A stretch of 64,000 bases of DNA from assembly GCA_964606735.1 (NCBI GenBank), contig CAZSHI010000006.1, positions 43,614-107,613 of the forward strand. Reading direction: 5' to 3'. Shown piece by piece: positions 26,120 to 36,106 of the stretch. Each line of letters starts with the position of its first letter. Position 1 is the first letter of the stretch. Both the position numbers and the translations under genes were made by a program. Source of the stretch: UBA5109 sp964606735 (GTDB taxonomy: Bacteria; Pseudomonadota; Gammaproteobacteria; Pseudomonadales; Pseudohongiellaceae). Below the pieces are notes generated by a model that saw only the letters and a program-made list of their open reading frames with translations, ran no database searches and was not told the DNA's origin.

Positions 26120-29100
26120 TCAGTCAGACAGCACGGGGCTCAGCCAACGGCGGGCTTCATCCTCTGACCAGCCTTTACGCCTGGCATAATCCTGCAGTTG
26201 ATCCTCACCGATCTGCTGAATGGCAAAATAGCGGCTTTGTGGATGGGAAAAATACAGACCACTCACCGAGGCCGCCGGCATCATCGCGTAATTCTCGGTA
26301 AGAGAAATGCCGACTTTTTCTTCGGCCTGTAGCAAATCGAAGATGGCCGCCTTTTCGGTGTGATCCGGACAGGCAGGATACCCGGCTGCCGGACGAATCC
26401 CCTGATAAACTTCCCTGATCAGTTCCTCATTGCTGAATGTCTCGTCGCTGGCATAAGCCCAGAACTCTTTTCTGACCCGCTTGTGCAGGCTTTCTGCAAA
26501 GGCTTCGGCAATACGATCAGCCAGCGCCAGCACCATGATGGCACGGTAATCATCATGATCCTGCTTATACTGCTCTGCAAGCTGTTCCACTTCATGTCCG
26601 GCAGTGACGGCAAAGGCTCCAATCCAGTCGGCCCTGTTGCTATCCTTCGGCGCAATGAAATCAGCCAGCGCATAATTGGCCTTGCCTTTCCGACGCTGCT
26701 CCTGTTGTTGGCGCAGGGAATGCAAAACAGCCAGTACTTCTGTTTTCTCTTCATTGGCATACAGCTCAATATCATCCCCGATGCTGTTGGCAGGCCAGAA
26801 ACCCAGCACCCCTTTAGGCACAATCAGTTTTTGTTCGAGTATCTCACTCAGCATGTTCTGTGCATCTTCATAAAGATTGCGTGCACTTTCTCCGACAACT
26901 TCATCATCAAGAATGTTCGGGAACTTGCCCGCCAGATCCCAGCTCATGAAAAACGGAGACCAGTCAATATGATCTATCAGACTTTGCAGATCATAATGTT
27001 CAAAGACTTTAATGCCGGAGAATGTTGGTACTGGAGGCGTGTAAGCTGACCAGTCGATTTGTGTACTGTTTGCCCTTGCCTGTTCCAGCGTCAGTAAGGT
27101 GCGCTGTTTATCCCTGTTGGCACGCCGCTCCCTGAGCCCGGCATACTCAGCACGTATCTCTGTGACATAGGCATCCTTATTACTACCCAGCAATTTAGAG
27201 GCCACACCCACTGAGCGTGAGGCATCCTGCACATGAATGGTCGGGCCACTGTACTTTTCTTCAATTTTGACCGCAGTATGAATGCGGGAAGTAGTTGCGC
27301 CACCTATCAGCAAAGGAAGCTTAAAACCTTCACGCTCTAGCTCGGCAGCGACATGCACCATTTCATCCAGACTCGGAGTGATCAACCCGGAAATACCGAC
27401 AATATCGGCATTCTCCTCACGCACTGCCTGCAATATTTTCTGACTGGGCACCATAACGCCAAGATCAACGACCCGGTAACCGTTACAGCTGAGCACCACA
27501 CCGACGATATTCTTGCCGATATCATGAACATCACCCTTGGCCGTTGCCAGCACGATGGTGCCGGCATTCTCCCGGCCCTTCTCCTTGCTGGAGAGAATAT
27601 AGGGCTCCAGATGCGCCACCGATTTCTTCATGACGCGGGCACTTTTTACCACCTGCGGTAAAAACATTTTGCCAGACCCGAACAAGTCACCGACCCGGTT
27701 CATACCATCCATCAGCGCTCCTTCGATCACCTTGATGGCACTGCCTAATTTTTCATAAGCCTGCTGGGTATCCTCAATGATGTATTTTTCAATGCCATGC
27801 ACCAGCGAATGGGCCAGCCTTTTTTCTACGTCCTCTTCTCGCCAGGCCTCAGTGGCAGCTTCACTTTTCACTTCGCTGACCAGACTTGTCGCCAACTCCA
27901 ACAGGCGTTCACCGGCATCTTCACGTCGGTTAAACAGAACATCCTCAATGGCATTGCGCAGTGCTTGATCAATATCTTCATACACCAGTAGCTTGCTGGC
28001 ATTAACAATGGCCATATCCATGCCGGCCTTTATTGCGTGATAAAGAAATACCGAATGCATGGCTTCACGCAGGGCATTATTGCCCCGAAAGGAAAATGAC
28101 AGATTGGATACGCCACCTGATACCTTGGCATGTGGCAGGTTTTCCTTGATCCAGACTGTAGCATCAATGAAGGCCTTGCCGTATTCATTGTGCTCGGCAA
28201 TACCGGTGGCCACTGCAAAAATGTTCGGATCGAAAATAATATCCTGCGGTGGAAAATCAATTTTTTCGGTCAAAAGCCGATAGGCGCGCTGACAGATTTC
28301 TGTCTTGCGGGCGAAGCTGTCAGCCTGACCTTTTTCGTCAAAGGCCATGACCACCACAGCGGCACCATAACGCTTGATTTGCCTGGCCTGCTGCAGAAAA
28401 CTCTCCTCACCTTCCTTCAGACTGATGGAGTTGACGATGCCCTTGCCCTGCAGGCATTTCAGACCGGCTTCGATCACTTCCCACTTGGATGAGTCCACCA
28501 TGACCGGAACACGGGCAACATCCGGTTCTGCCGCAATCAGATTGAGAAACTTCACCATCGCTGCTGAAGAATCCAGCATGCCCTCGTCCATGTTGACATC
28601 GATAATCTGAGCACCGCCTTCCACCTGCTCCCGTGCCACTGCAATGGCCTCATCATAATCTTCATTCAGAATCAGTGTTTCAAAGCGCTTGGAACCGGTG
28701 ACATTGGTTCGCTCACCGACATTTACAAAATTACTTTCGCGGGTCAGGGTGACCGGCTCCAAACCGGAAAGACGGCAGACCGGTTTGGCTTCAGGCACTT
28801 TGCGTGGGGCTATCGCTTCGACAGCTTCACGAATCGCCTTGATGTGTGCCGGTGTCGTACCGCAGCAACCGCCGACGATGTTGAGCAATCCGGATCTAGC
28901 GAACTCCCCAAGCAGTGCCGCCATTTGAGAAGGGCTTTCATCATAGCCACCCATTTCATTGGGCAGCCCGGCATTGGGATGGCAGGACACATGAATTTCG
29001 GCTGTGCGCGACAGGTCGTCCACATACTGGCGCAACTGTTTGGCACCCAAAGCACAGTTCAGTCCGATACTGACGGCTCCGGCATGCTGCACGGAATTGT

Positions 29101-29788
29101 AAAAGGCATCCACGACCTGACCACTGAGCGTACGGCCACTCTGATCCGTGATGGTGCCGGATATCATCACAGGCAGGTGAATATCATGTTCGGCTTCGAA
29201 CTGTTTTAGTGCTGCAATGGCTGCCTTGGCATTGAGCGTATCAAAAATCGTTTCAATCAGTATGAGATCGACACCGCCTTCATAAAGCCCCTTGATTGCC
29301 TGTGTGTAGTCCCCCAGCAGATCATCAAAGTTTACGGCACGGAAACCGGGATCCTCCACATCCGGTGAAATTGATGCGGTACGGTTGGTTGGTCCCAGCA
29401 CCCCGGCTACCCAGCAGGGACGCTTGTTCGTCTGGTGATACTCATTGATGGCTTCACGTGCCAGACGGGCACCGGCTAGATTCAAGTCGAAAGCCAATTC
29501 ACTGAGTTTGTAGTCAGCCTGAGCGATAGCCGTCGAGTTAAAGGTATTGGTTTTGAGAATGTCGGCACCGGCTTCCAGATATTCCAGATGAATCTGTTTG
29601 ATGATGTGAGGCGCCGTGATATTCAGGAGATCATTGTTGCCGCGCAATTCACTTTCATGCACTTTAAAATGCTCACCCCTGAAATCCACTTCCTGAAGGC
29701 CATGACTCTGTATCATGGTACCCATGGCACCATCCAGAAGCATAATCCTCTGGGACAGGGTTTGCGTAAATAATTCCTGATGAGACAT
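26120..29788 (-). CDS. metH: Cobalamin-dependent methionine synthase
   Basis: Transfers the methyl group of 5-methyl-THF to homocysteine through cobalamin. All four modules are visible in order: homocysteine domain (LLDGAMGTMIQ at the start, GLNCALG and GGCCGT zinc ligands), pterin domain (FVNVGERTNVTGSKRF), cobalamin domain with KGDVHDIGKNIVG around residue 755, and the C-terminal AdoMet activation domain with RPAAGYPACPDHTEK. The frame is open to 29830, but ATG 29788 (MSHQELF) has AGGGAA upstream, follows the metF stop by two bases and matches homologues. About 1222 residues, full length. No cobalamin-independent MetE is in the window. Confidence 0.95.
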   Translation of the reverse strand: MSHQELFTQTLSQRIMLLDGAMGTMIQSHGLQEVDFRGEHFKVHESELRGNNDLLNITAPHIIKQIHLEYLEAGADILKTNTFNSTAIAQADYKLSELAFDLNLAGARLAREAINEYHQTNKRPCWVAGVLGPTNRTASISPDVEDPGFRAVNFDDLLGDYTQAIKGLYEGGVDLILIETIFDTLNAKAAIAALKQFEAEHDIHLPVMISGTITDQSGRTLSGQVVDAFYNSVQHAGAVSIGLNCALGAKQLRQYVDDLSRTAEIHVSCHPNAGLPNEMGGYDESPSQMAALLGEFARSGLLNIVGGCCGTTPAHIKAIREAVEAIAPRKVPEAKPVCRLSGLEPVTLTRESNFVNVGERTNVTGSKRFETLILNEDYDEAIAVAREQVEGGAQIIDVNMDEGMLDSSAAMVKFLNLIAAEPDVARVPVMVDSSKWEVIEAGLKCLQGKGIVNSISLKEGEESFLQQARQIKRYGAAVVVMAFDEKGQADSFARKTEICQRAYRLLTEKIDFPPQDIIFDPNIFAVATGIAEHNEYGKAFIDATVWIKENLPHAKVSGGVSNLSFSFRGNNALREAMHSVFLYHAIKAGMDMAIVNASKLLVYEDIDQALRNAIEDVLFNRREDAGERLLELATSLVSEVKSEAATEAWREEDVEKRLAHSLVHGIEKYIIEDTQQAYEKLGSAIKVIEGALMDGMNRVGDLFGSGKMFLPQVVKSARVMKKSVAHLEPYILSSKEKGRENAGTIVLATAKGDVHDIGKNIVGVVLSCNGYRVVDLGVMVPSQKILQAVREENADIVGISGLITPSLDEMVHVAAELEREGFKLPLLIGGATTSRIHTAVKIEEKYSGPTIHVQDASRSVGVASKLLGSNKDAYVTEIRAEYAGLRERRANRDKQRTLLTLEQARANSTQIDWSAYTPPVPTFSGIKVFEHYDLQSLIDHIDWSPFFMSWDLAGKFPNILDDEVVGESARNLYEDAQNMLSEILEQKLIVPKGVLGFWPANSIGDDIELYANEEKTEVLAVLHSLRQQQEQRRKGKANYALADFIAPKDSNRADWIGAFAVTAGHEVEQLAEQYKQDHDDYRAIMVLALADRIAEAFAESLHKRVRKEFWAYASDETFSNEELIREVYQGIRPAAGYPACPDHTEKAAIFDLLQAEEKVGISLTENYAMMPAASVSGLYFSHPQSRYFAIQQIGEDQLQDYARRKGWSEDEARRWLSPVLSD

Positions 29789-29790
29789 GC

Positions 29791-30666
29791 TTAATTTCCC
29801 TTGTCGCCCCGGATGCCCAGGGAATGACAAACGGCACGGGTCAGTTCTGATTTATTCAATGTATAGAAATGGAAATTCCTCACCCCTTCGGCATACAGGG
29901 CATTGCACTGTTGTATCAGTACCGCAGCAGCCAGCATATTGTTAACCGTGGAAGAAGCCTCTACACCCTCAAAAAGGTGTTCAAGCCAGGCTGGGATTTT
30001 TGTTCCACAGGCTGCTGCAAAAGTCTGAACCCGCGAGAAATTGACGATGGGCAGGATGCCGGGAATGATCGGTATATTAATGCCCGCCGCTCTGGCCTTT
30101 TCAACAAAACGCAGATACACATCGGTATCAAAAAAGAACTGGGTGATGGCACGTTTGGCCCCGGCATCGACCTTCTGTTTGAGGGCTTCGATGTCCTGAT
30201 CCAGACTTGATGACTCCGGATGCTTTTCCGGATAGGCCGCCACGCTGATGTCAAAATCTGCCACCTTGCTCAAGCCTCTGACAAATTCAGTGGCATTGGC
30301 ATAACCCTGCGGGTGAGGACTAAAGTTTTTTTCATCCCCGGGCGGATCCCCCCTGAGTACGACCAGTCGGCGAATCCCCAGTTCATAAAACTGACGCGCC
30401 ATCTCATCGGCTTCTGCCTTGCTGACGGCAACACAGGTCAGGTGGGCAACCGGCGTCAGAGTGCTTTGCTTGAGCAATCTTTCCAGAATGGCCAGACTGC
30501 GCTCCCGACTGGACCCTCCGGCTCCATAGGTCAGTGAAATGAATTCCGGCTTCAGCTCGGCCAGATCCTCGACGGAGGCCCAGAACATATCCGCCTTGTT
30601 CAAGTCCGCAGGTGGAAAAAATTCAAAAGAAACAGAGACTTCCTCTGGCCTGTCAATAAAACTCAT
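29791..30666 (-). CDS. metF: 5,10-methylenetetrahydrofolate reductase
   Basis: FAD enzyme reducing methylene-THF to 5-methyl-THF, the methyl donor for MetH encoded directly downstream. Signatures: VSFEFFPPAD near residue 12 with the catalytic Glu, ISLTYGAGGSSRERS near 43, LTCVAVSKAE near 76, LRGDPPGD near 104 and QFFFDTDVYLRF near 200. 291 residues is normal. It is the first gene of the metF-metH operon and is divergent from metR. Confidence 0.95.
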   Translation of the reverse strand: MSFIDRPEEVSVSFEFFPPADLNKADMFWASVEDLAELKPEFISLTYGAGGSSRERSLAILERLLKQSTLTPVAHLTCVAVSKAEADEMARQFYELGIRRLVVLRGDPPGDEKNFSPHPQGYANATEFVRGLSKVADFDISVAAYPEKHPESSSLDQDIEALKQKVDAGAKRAITQFFFDTDVYLRFVEKARAAGINIPIIPGILPIVNFSRVQTFAAACGTKIPAWLEHLFEGVEASSTVNNMLAAAVLIQQCNALYAEGVRNFHFYTLNKSELTRAVCHSLGIRGDKGN

Positions 30667-30768
30667 CGGCTTTTCATCTTGCCTGGCTAAAATTGCTTGC
30701 TATCATCCCTGAAGTTATTTATAAGGTCAATTTATATTAATTTATAAATATCATTAATTATTCTAATT
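30667..30768. promoter_or_regulatory. metF-metR divergent promoter region
   Basis: These 102 bases must hold the metF and metR promoters. The right half is strongly AT-rich with a self-complementary ATTTATAAAT. I looked for the MetR consensus TGAA-N5-TTCA and did not find a clean copy, so the operator is unassigned. No cobalamin or SAM riboswitch fold is evident in so short a leader. Confidence 0.5.
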
Positions 30769-31689
30769 ATGCGCTCACCCTTGGAAATCCGTCATTTACG
30801 TCTGCTGCAGACACTGGCTGACACTGGCACCCTGTCGCGCACGGCTCAGCATATCCATGTCACCCAGTCAGCCCTCTCCCAACAGATCAAACAACTGGAA
30901 GATCACTATGCAACCAGCCTGTTTGAGCGCAAAAGTAACCCCATCCGCTTTACCCCCGCTGGTGAGCGTCTACTCAATCTGGCTCGCTATACCCTGCCCC
31001 TGATTGATTCCGCTGAGCGTGATATTTCGCGTATTGCTGCTGGCTCTGTCGGTCGCCTGCGTATAGCCATTGAGTGTCATAGCTGCTTCGACTGGCTGAT
31101 GCCGAGCATGGATAAATTCCGCGACCAGTGGCCTGAAGTCGAGCAGGATCTGGTTTCCGGTTTGACCCCGGATCCGGTCGCCCTACTTCTGACAGACGAG
31201 GCCGATTTGGCCGTGCACACGGAACCCGATCAGCGTGAAGGTGTGCTGTATCACCCGCTGTTTGATTTTGAAATGGTCGGCTGCTGTTCACCCAACCACC
31301 CGCTGGCTGGACGCCCTTACATGAAGGCTGAAGATTTTGCCGAGGAAATCCTGATACATTACCCGGTCGAAGACAACATGCTTGATGGTATCCGTCATTT
31401 CCTGCGCCCCGCCGTCATCAGCCCGCGTGCCCGACGCACCGCCGAACTGACCCTGGCGATTGTGCAATTAACAGCCAGTGGCCGTGGCCTGAGCATGCTG
31501 CCAGCCTGGTCGGTACAGCGCGAAGCCGAACAGGGCTATATCAAGACTCTGCCACTGGGCAAGGATGGTCTGTGGTGTCGGCTTTATGCGGCAAGCCGAG
31601 AGGATGCTGCTCCCTGGCAGGAAAATTTTCTGGAACTGGTCAGAAGTCTGGCGCCGATTTCCTTACCCGGCATCCGTCCCTGCAATTAG
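30769..31689 (+). CDS. metR: LysR-type regulator, probably MetR
   Basis: 306 residues. The N-terminal winged helix reads LEIRHLRLLQTLADTGTLSRTAQHIHVTQSALSQQIKQLE, a close match to MetR, followed by a LysR substrate-binding domain. MetR binds homocysteine as co-inducer and activates met genes in gammaproteobacteria. The position divergent from metF-metH strongly supports this. The gene overlaps the convergent DUF1015 gene by four bases. Confidence 0.88.
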   Translation: MRSPLEIRHLRLLQTLADTGTLSRTAQHIHVTQSALSQQIKQLEDHYATSLFERKSNPIRFTPAGERLLNLARYTLPLIDSAERDISRIAAGSVGRLRIAIECHSCFDWLMPSMDKFRDQWPEVEQDLVSGLTPDPVALLLTDEADLAVHTEPDQREGVLYHPLFDFEMVGCCSPNHPLAGRPYMKAEDFAEEILIHYPVEDNMLDGIRHFLRPAVISPRARRTAELTLAIVQLTASGRGLSMLPAWSVQREAEQGYIKTLPLGKDGLWCRLYAASREDAAPWQENFLELVRSLAPISLPGIRPCN

Positions 31690-32933
31690 GACTCGGCCAG
31701 CGAATGAATTACCAGGCCACTGCGCAGCTTGGGTTCAAACCAGGTTGATTTAGGCGGCATCACCTCACCGGCATCGGCAATAGCCATTAAATGCTCGATC
31801 GAAGTGGGATAACAGGAAAAGGCTACCCTGAATTCACCATTGTCCACGCGCCTTTCCAGCTCTGCCATGCCACGGATACCACCGATAAAATCGATGCGCT
31901 TGTCGACACGGGGATTTTCGATACCCAGAATGGGACTGAGCAGATTATCCTGCAGTACGGCGACGTCAAGACGCGCTACCGGATCATTTTCATCCACCAC
32001 TCCTTCACGCACCCGCAGGGAATACCACTGTCCGTCCATGTACATACCAAATTCATGCAGGGCAGCCGGTTTGACGGGTTTATCTTCGCGAATGAGCTGA
32101 AATTTTGCCTCCAGCAACTCAATGAAGGTCTCTTCACTCAAGCCATGCAGGTCTGTCACCACACGGTTGTAATCCAGAATCTGCATCTGGTCATGTGGAA
32201 ACACCACCACCAGAAAAAAATTATAGGCTTCCTCACCATTATGCGAGGCATTGGCCTGCTGACGCATTTGCTTAACCCGGGTAGCAGCTGCCGAACGATG
32301 ATGCCCGTCAGCAACATAGAGGCAGGGAATCTCGACAAAAGCTTGTTCTATGGCGCTGATCCTGTCGGCATCATCCACCAGCCAGAGTACATGGCGTATG
32401 CCGTCATCGAGGGTGAAATCATACTCAGGCGTCTGCCTGGTAATCTCATCCATAATGCTGTCAATGCCGCTACGGGCTTCATAGGTCAGAAACACCGGCC
32501 CGACCTGTGCGTTTACCACATCCATATGCTTGACCCGGTCATCTTCCTTTTCCGGGCGGGTAAATTCATGTTTCTTGATCAGGTTCCGCTCGTATTCCTC
32601 CACCGAGGCAACGGCGACCAGACCAGTCTGCATATGCGCACCCATGTGCTGACGGTAGACATAAAAATGCGGTTTTTCATCCTGCCTGAGTATGCCATCG
32701 GCAATGAAAGACTGCAGATTATCGGCCCCCTGCTGGTAGACCCGATCATCATGCACATCAATAGCCGGGTCCAGATCAATTTCCGGTTTGTTCACGTGTA
32801 AAAAACTGATGGGATTGCCCTGCGCCATGACTCTGGCTTCCTCGCTACTCAGGACATCATAGGGGGGAGCAGCGACCTTGTGTGCCTGCTCCCTACCGGG
32901 ACGGACACCCCGGAACGGTTTTAGTGTTGCCAT
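31686..32933 (-). CDS. DUF1015 family protein
   Basis: 415 residues covering one full DUF1015 domain, which starts with LKPFRGVRPGREQAHKVAAPPYDVLSSEEA. A central YVADGHHRSAAATRV is the most conserved motif and resembles the ParB-fold nucleotide-binding motif of serine kinases (SerK-like). A kinase role is only inference. It is followed downstream by nothing co-directional; the FklB gene lies 6 bases upstream, so both are probably co-transcribed. Confidence 0.85.
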   Translation of the reverse strand: MATLKPFRGVRPGREQAHKVAAPPYDVLSSEEARVMAQGNPISFLHVNKPEIDLDPAIDVHDDRVYQQGADNLQSFIADGILRQDEKPHFYVYRQHMGAHMQTGLVAVASVEEYERNLIKKHEFTRPEKEDDRVKHMDVVNAQVGPVFLTYEARSGIDSIMDEITRQTPEYDFTLDDGIRHVLWLVDDADRISAIEQAFVEIPCLYVADGHHRSAAATRVKQMRQQANASHNGEEAYNFFLVVVFPHDQMQILDYNRVVTDLHGLSEETFIELLEAKFQLIREDKPVKPAALHEFGMYMDGQWYSLRVREGVVDENDPVARLDVAVLQDNLLSPILGIENPRVDKRIDFIGGIRGMAELERRVDNGEFRVAFSCYPTSIEHLMAIADAGEVMPPKSTWFEPKLRSGLVIHSLAES

Positions 32934-32939
32934 AAACGC

Positions 32940-33557
32940 TTATAAAATTTCCAATAATTCAACGTCAAAAATCAGAGTGGTATAGGGCGGAATCACTTCG
33001 CCAGCGCCGCGCTCACCATAGGCCAGCTGATACGGAATATACAACTTGTATTTGGCCCCGGGGCTCATCATCTGCAAGGCTTCGGTCCAGCCTGGAATCA
33101 CACCGGAGACTGGAAAATCAATGGGTTCACCACGATCAACTGAAGAGTCAAACACCGTACCATCCATCAATGTCCCGTGATAATGCACCTTGACCCGGGA
33201 GGACAGCTCCGGTGGTTCACCCTCACCTTCCGCCAGTACTTCATACTGCAGGCCCGTTTCGGTGATATCAACTTCCTCACGCTGGGCATTTTCTTTGAGA
33301 AATGCCTCCCCCTCCGCAGCACGTTCCTGCGCAGCATCCTGCATTTTTTGCTGGGTTTTCCGGTTCAGGTCTTCAATGGCTTCATTGAGTTTGTCGGCAC
33401 TGACCGGACTCGGTCGACCCGCCAGTGCATCTGCCATCCCGGCAAGCACGGCTTCGGGTTGCATACCCTCGAAAGGTTCTTTTGCCAGGTTTTCGCCCAG
33501 TTGCCGGCCAACAGCATAACTGGCACGGTCTTCCAGCGAGGTGATTGTTTCAGACAT
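32940..33557 (-). CDS. fklB: FKBP-type peptidyl-prolyl cis-trans isomerase, FklB-like
   Basis: Two-domain PPIase of about 205 residues. An N-terminal dimerisation helix region (SYAVGRQLGENLAKEPFEGM) is followed by a C-terminal FKBP domain with VKVHYHGTLMDGTVFDSSVDRG, GVIPGWTEAL and YGERGAGEVIPPYTTLIFDVELL. The frame is open to 33596, but ATG 33557 (MSETITS) has AGGA eight bases before it and matches homologues. No signal peptide, so it acts in the cytoplasm. It lies just upstream of the DUF1015 gene. Confidence 0.88.
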   Translation of the reverse strand: MSETITSLEDRASYAVGRQLGENLAKEPFEGMQPEAVLAGMADALAGRPSPVSADKLNEAIEDLNRKTQQKMQDAAQERAAEGEAFLKENAQREEVDITETGLQYEVLAEGEGEPPELSSRVKVHYHGTLMDGTVFDSSVDRGEPIDFPVSGVIPGWTEALQMMSPGAKYKLYIPYQLAYGERGAGEVIPPYTTLIFDVELLEIL

Positions 33558-33683
33558 GAGCATTCCTGTTGATGGGAAAGTTGCGCATTCTATCACGCCT
33601 GTGGTGGATATGATGTACAGATTACAGGGTATTCACTTTTAATTTACGTTAAAATTTTACTTTTGACTGTTGACGTTTCCTGC

Positions 33684-34265
33684 ATGAAGATCAGTTTTCT
33701 CGCCTCCCACGGAGGCTCCTCTGCCAGAGCCATTATCGAGGCCATCAACCAGGGCAAACTTGCGGCCAAGGTCGGCCTCTTGATCACCAACAATCGCGAT
33801 GCTGCTATCTATCAATGGTGCCTGGATAATGACATTGAAGTCCATCACGTCAGCAGCCGCACCCATGGCAGCGACGAAGCAGCTGATGCTGCCATTGCGC
33901 ACCTCATGCAGGAATCACACACAGAGCTCATTGTGTGTTCCGGCTACATGAAAAAAATTGGGCCGGCCACCCTGCGCCTTTTTCCCTATAAAATTTTAAA
34001 CATCCATCCCGCCCTTTTACCCAGTTATGGCGGTAAAGGCATGTACGGAGACCACGTGCATCGGGCCGTGCTGGCCGCCGGGGAAAAAGAATCCGGTGCA
34101 ACGGTGCACTATGTGACAGAAGGCATTGATGAAGGTCCCATCATCAAACAGCAGATTGTTCCGGTGCAGGATGATGACACGCTCGAAAGCCTGCGAACGC
34201 GTGTGCAAGCTTGTGAAGCCGGTCTCTATCTGAGTGCTATCAGTGAATTGCTCAACGATGACTGA
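33684..34265 (+). CDS. PurN-like phosphoribosylglycinamide formyltransferase
   Basis: 10-formyl-THF-dependent formyl transferase family. The catalytic triad context is complete: ILNIHPALLPSYGGKGMYGDHVH gives Asn and His, and EGIDEGPIIKQ gives Asp. The N-terminus MKISFLASHGGSSARAII is the GAR-binding loop variant. About 193 residues, close to PurN. The frame is open back to a TTG at 33663, but ATG 33684 matches the family. It is not next to purM, so it may be the main PurN or a second formyltransferase. It overlaps the HDAC gene by eight bases. Confidence 0.8.
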   Translation: MKISFLASHGGSSARAIIEAINQGKLAAKVGLLITNNRDAAIYQWCLDNDIEVHHVSSRTHGSDEAADAAIAHLMQESHTELIVCSGYMKKIGPATLRLFPYKILNIHPALLPSYGGKGMYGDHVHRAVLAAGEKESGATVHYVTEGIDEGPIIKQQIVPVQDDDTLESLRTRVQACEAGLYLSAISELLNDD

Positions 34266-35190
34266 AAGCCTTATTCTCAGTCACCCGCAATGCCTTGCGC
34301 ATGAGCCAGGCCATGGCCATCCGGAGAGTCCAGCACGATTGCAGGCCCTGCTGGAAAAACTCAAGCACATTGAGGAGGCACCCCGGGCCAGCGATGATCA
34401 GATTCTGCTGGCACATGATGCAGCCCTGCTAGCTTTCATCAGAAACGCAGCTCCCGAGACGGGACTGGCCCAGATTGATGCTGACACTGTCATGTCTCCG
34501 GCATCTCTGGACGCTGCCCTGTGTGGCAGCGGCGCAGCCTGCCTCGGCATTGATCGACTGATGCAGAAGCAGTGCCGGCATGTTTTCTGTGCCACACGGC
34601 CACCGGGCCATCACGCCACCCGCTCACAAAGCATGGGATTCTGCCTCTTCAACCATATTGCCATTGCCGCCATTTATGCCCGTCAGCGCTATGGCCTGCA
34701 ACGCATCGCCATTGTCGATTTTGATGTACACCACGGCAACGGCACCCAGGATATTGTCACGGGAACGCCTGGCTTGTTTTATCTGTCAACCCACCAGAGT
34801 CCCTGCTATCCCGGCACCGGTCATATCTCAGAAAACAGTCCCGGCAATATTCTGAATGTTCCACTGCAGGCCGGAACTGACCACCAGAGCTATCTGAAAA
34901 TCTTTGCTGAACAGATCGTGCCAGCGCTGAATACCTTCAAGCCTGAGCTGCTTCTGGTCTCTGCCGGTTTTGACGCCCACCGGTCCGACCCGCTGGCCTC
35001 GCTGGCGCTCAATGAAATCACTTATCACTGGCTGGGTGAACAGCTGGGCAACATAGCTCGACAACATTGCCACTCCAGAATGCTGTCAACACTCGAAGGC
35101 GGCTATAACACCCGGGCGCTTGCCGATTCAGTGCAGGCCTATCTGGAAGGGCTTGAAAAAACCATTAAGCAAACCGCAATTTTCCTTTAA
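34258..35190 (+). CDS. Histone-deacetylase-fold deacetylase
   Basis: Zinc amidohydrolase of the HDAC/acetylpolyamine amidohydrolase/AcuC superfamily. Motifs: ATRPPGHHA (His-His), VDFDVHHGNGTQDI with two zinc ligands, SAGFDAHRSDPLA with the third, and LEGGYN near the end. About 310 residues. ATG 34258 lies inside the last codons of the upstream PurN-like gene, giving translational coupling. Substrate is unknown: acetylated lysine, acetylpolyamine or another acetyl amide are all possible. A good terminator follows. Confidence 0.87.
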   Translation: MTESLILSHPQCLAHEPGHGHPESPARLQALLEKLKHIEEAPRASDDQILLAHDAALLAFIRNAAPETGLAQIDADTVMSPASLDAALCGSGAACLGIDRLMQKQCRHVFCATRPPGHHATRSQSMGFCLFNHIAIAAIYARQRYGLQRIAIVDFDVHHGNGTQDIVTGTPGLFYLSTHQSPCYPGTGHISENSPGNILNVPLQAGTDHQSYLKIFAEQIVPALNTFKPELLLVSAGFDAHRSDPLASLALNEITYHWLGEQLGNIARQHCHSRMLSTLEGGYNTRALADSVQAYLEGLEKTIKQTAIFL

Positions 35191-35204
35191 AGACATAGAA
35201 ATCT

Positions 35205-35236
35205 GCTGCCTGTCTCGATAGACTCGGCAGCTTTAT
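35205..35236 (+). terminator. Intrinsic terminator after the HDAC-fold gene
   Basis: GCTGCC (35205-35210) pairs with GGCAGC (35226-35231), with an inner GTCT/AGAC pairing around CGAT, followed by TTTATT. It separates the PurN-HDAC pair from mscS. Confidence 0.65.
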
Positions 35237-35262
35237 TACACGCGACATTTCGGAGACGAGGC

Positions 35263-36087
35263 ATGGAAGAAGGCATCAGTATTATCAATGATTATGTATT
35301 ACCCTGGGGCCTGCGTCTGATTGTCGCGGCGGCCATATTTTTCATCGGAAAAATGCTGGCGCGAACCATTGCCGACTTTCTCAGGAAGCCCATGGATAAA
35401 TCCGGCATGGCGCCCATGCTGGTCAACTTCCTCAGCAACATGATCTATGCCGCCTTGCTGATCGCTGTCTCGCTGGCAGCCATTGATCAGTTGGGCATCA
35501 ATATTACCTCCCTGCTTGCCATCGTCGGTGCCGCAGGTCTGGCTGTCGGTCTGGCACTGAAGGACTCACTGAGTAATTTTGCAGCCGGCGTCATGATCAT
35601 CATCTTTCGCCCCTTCAAAATTGGGGACTTTATCAATGCCGCCGGCACTGCCGGTGTGGTTGATGAAATCGGACTGTTCTGTACGCTGCTGCATTCACCG
35701 GACAACCAGCGCATCATCGTGCCGAATTCTGCCATCATCAATGGCAATATTGTTAACGTGAATACTCTGGGTACACGCCGCATCGACCTGGTTGTCGGCA
35801 TCAGCTATGACGACAATATTGCCCAGGCCCGGGATATCATTCTGGGGCTGATTGATGCCGATCCCCGTATCCTGAAAGATCCGGAACCGGTGGTTGCCAT
35901 GGCAGAAATGGCTGACAGCAGTATCAACATCAATGTCAGACCCTGGGTTAAAGCCGAAGATTACTGGACAGTACGTGCCGACCTGCTGGAAATGATGAAA
36001 CTGTCTCTGGAGCAGGCTGGCATGAGCATTCCGTTCCCGCAGCGAGATGTACACCTGCATACCGTGAATGACAACAAGCCAAGTTAA
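35263..36087 (+). CDS. mscS: Small-conductance mechanosensitive channel, MscS family
   Basis: Inner-membrane channel that opens under hypo-osmotic tension. 274 residues with three N-terminal membrane segments. The pore helix is AIVGAAGLAVGLALKDSLSNFAAGVMI near residues 86-112, followed by the beta domain (FKIGDFINAAGTAGVVDEI) and a C-terminal alpha/beta domain with VGISYDDNIAQAR. Size and motifs match the E. coli MscS type. GGAGACGAGGC precedes ATG 35263. An OmpA-family gene starts 19 bases downstream. Confidence 0.92.
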   Translation: MEEGISIINDYVLPWGLRLIVAAAIFFIGKMLARTIADFLRKPMDKSGMAPMLVNFLSNMIYAALLIAVSLAAIDQLGINITSLLAIVGAAGLAVGLALKDSLSNFAAGVMIIIFRPFKIGDFINAAGTAGVVDEIGLFCTLLHSPDNQRIIVPNSAIINGNIVNVNTLGTRRIDLVVGISYDDNIAQARDIILGLIDADPRILKDPEPVVAMAEMADSSININVRPWVKAEDYWTVRADLLEMMKLSLEQAGMSIPFPQRDVHLHTVNDNKPS

Positions 36088-36106
36088 TAACAATCAGGAG
36101 AAAAAA

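Noticed and set aside
26360..27049. Open frame of 229 codons on the plus strand
   Set aside because: Antisense to the conserved C-terminal AdoMet domain of metH; no signature.
30667..30768. MetR operator or a SAM/cobalamin riboswitch before metF
   Set aside because: No clean TGAA-N5-TTCA copy and too little leader for a known riboswitch.
31791..32801. Open frame of 336 codons on the plus strand
   Set aside because: It lies entirely opposite the DUF1015 gene, has no family signature and a composition typical of an antisense shadow. The minus-strand frame carries clear conserved motifs.
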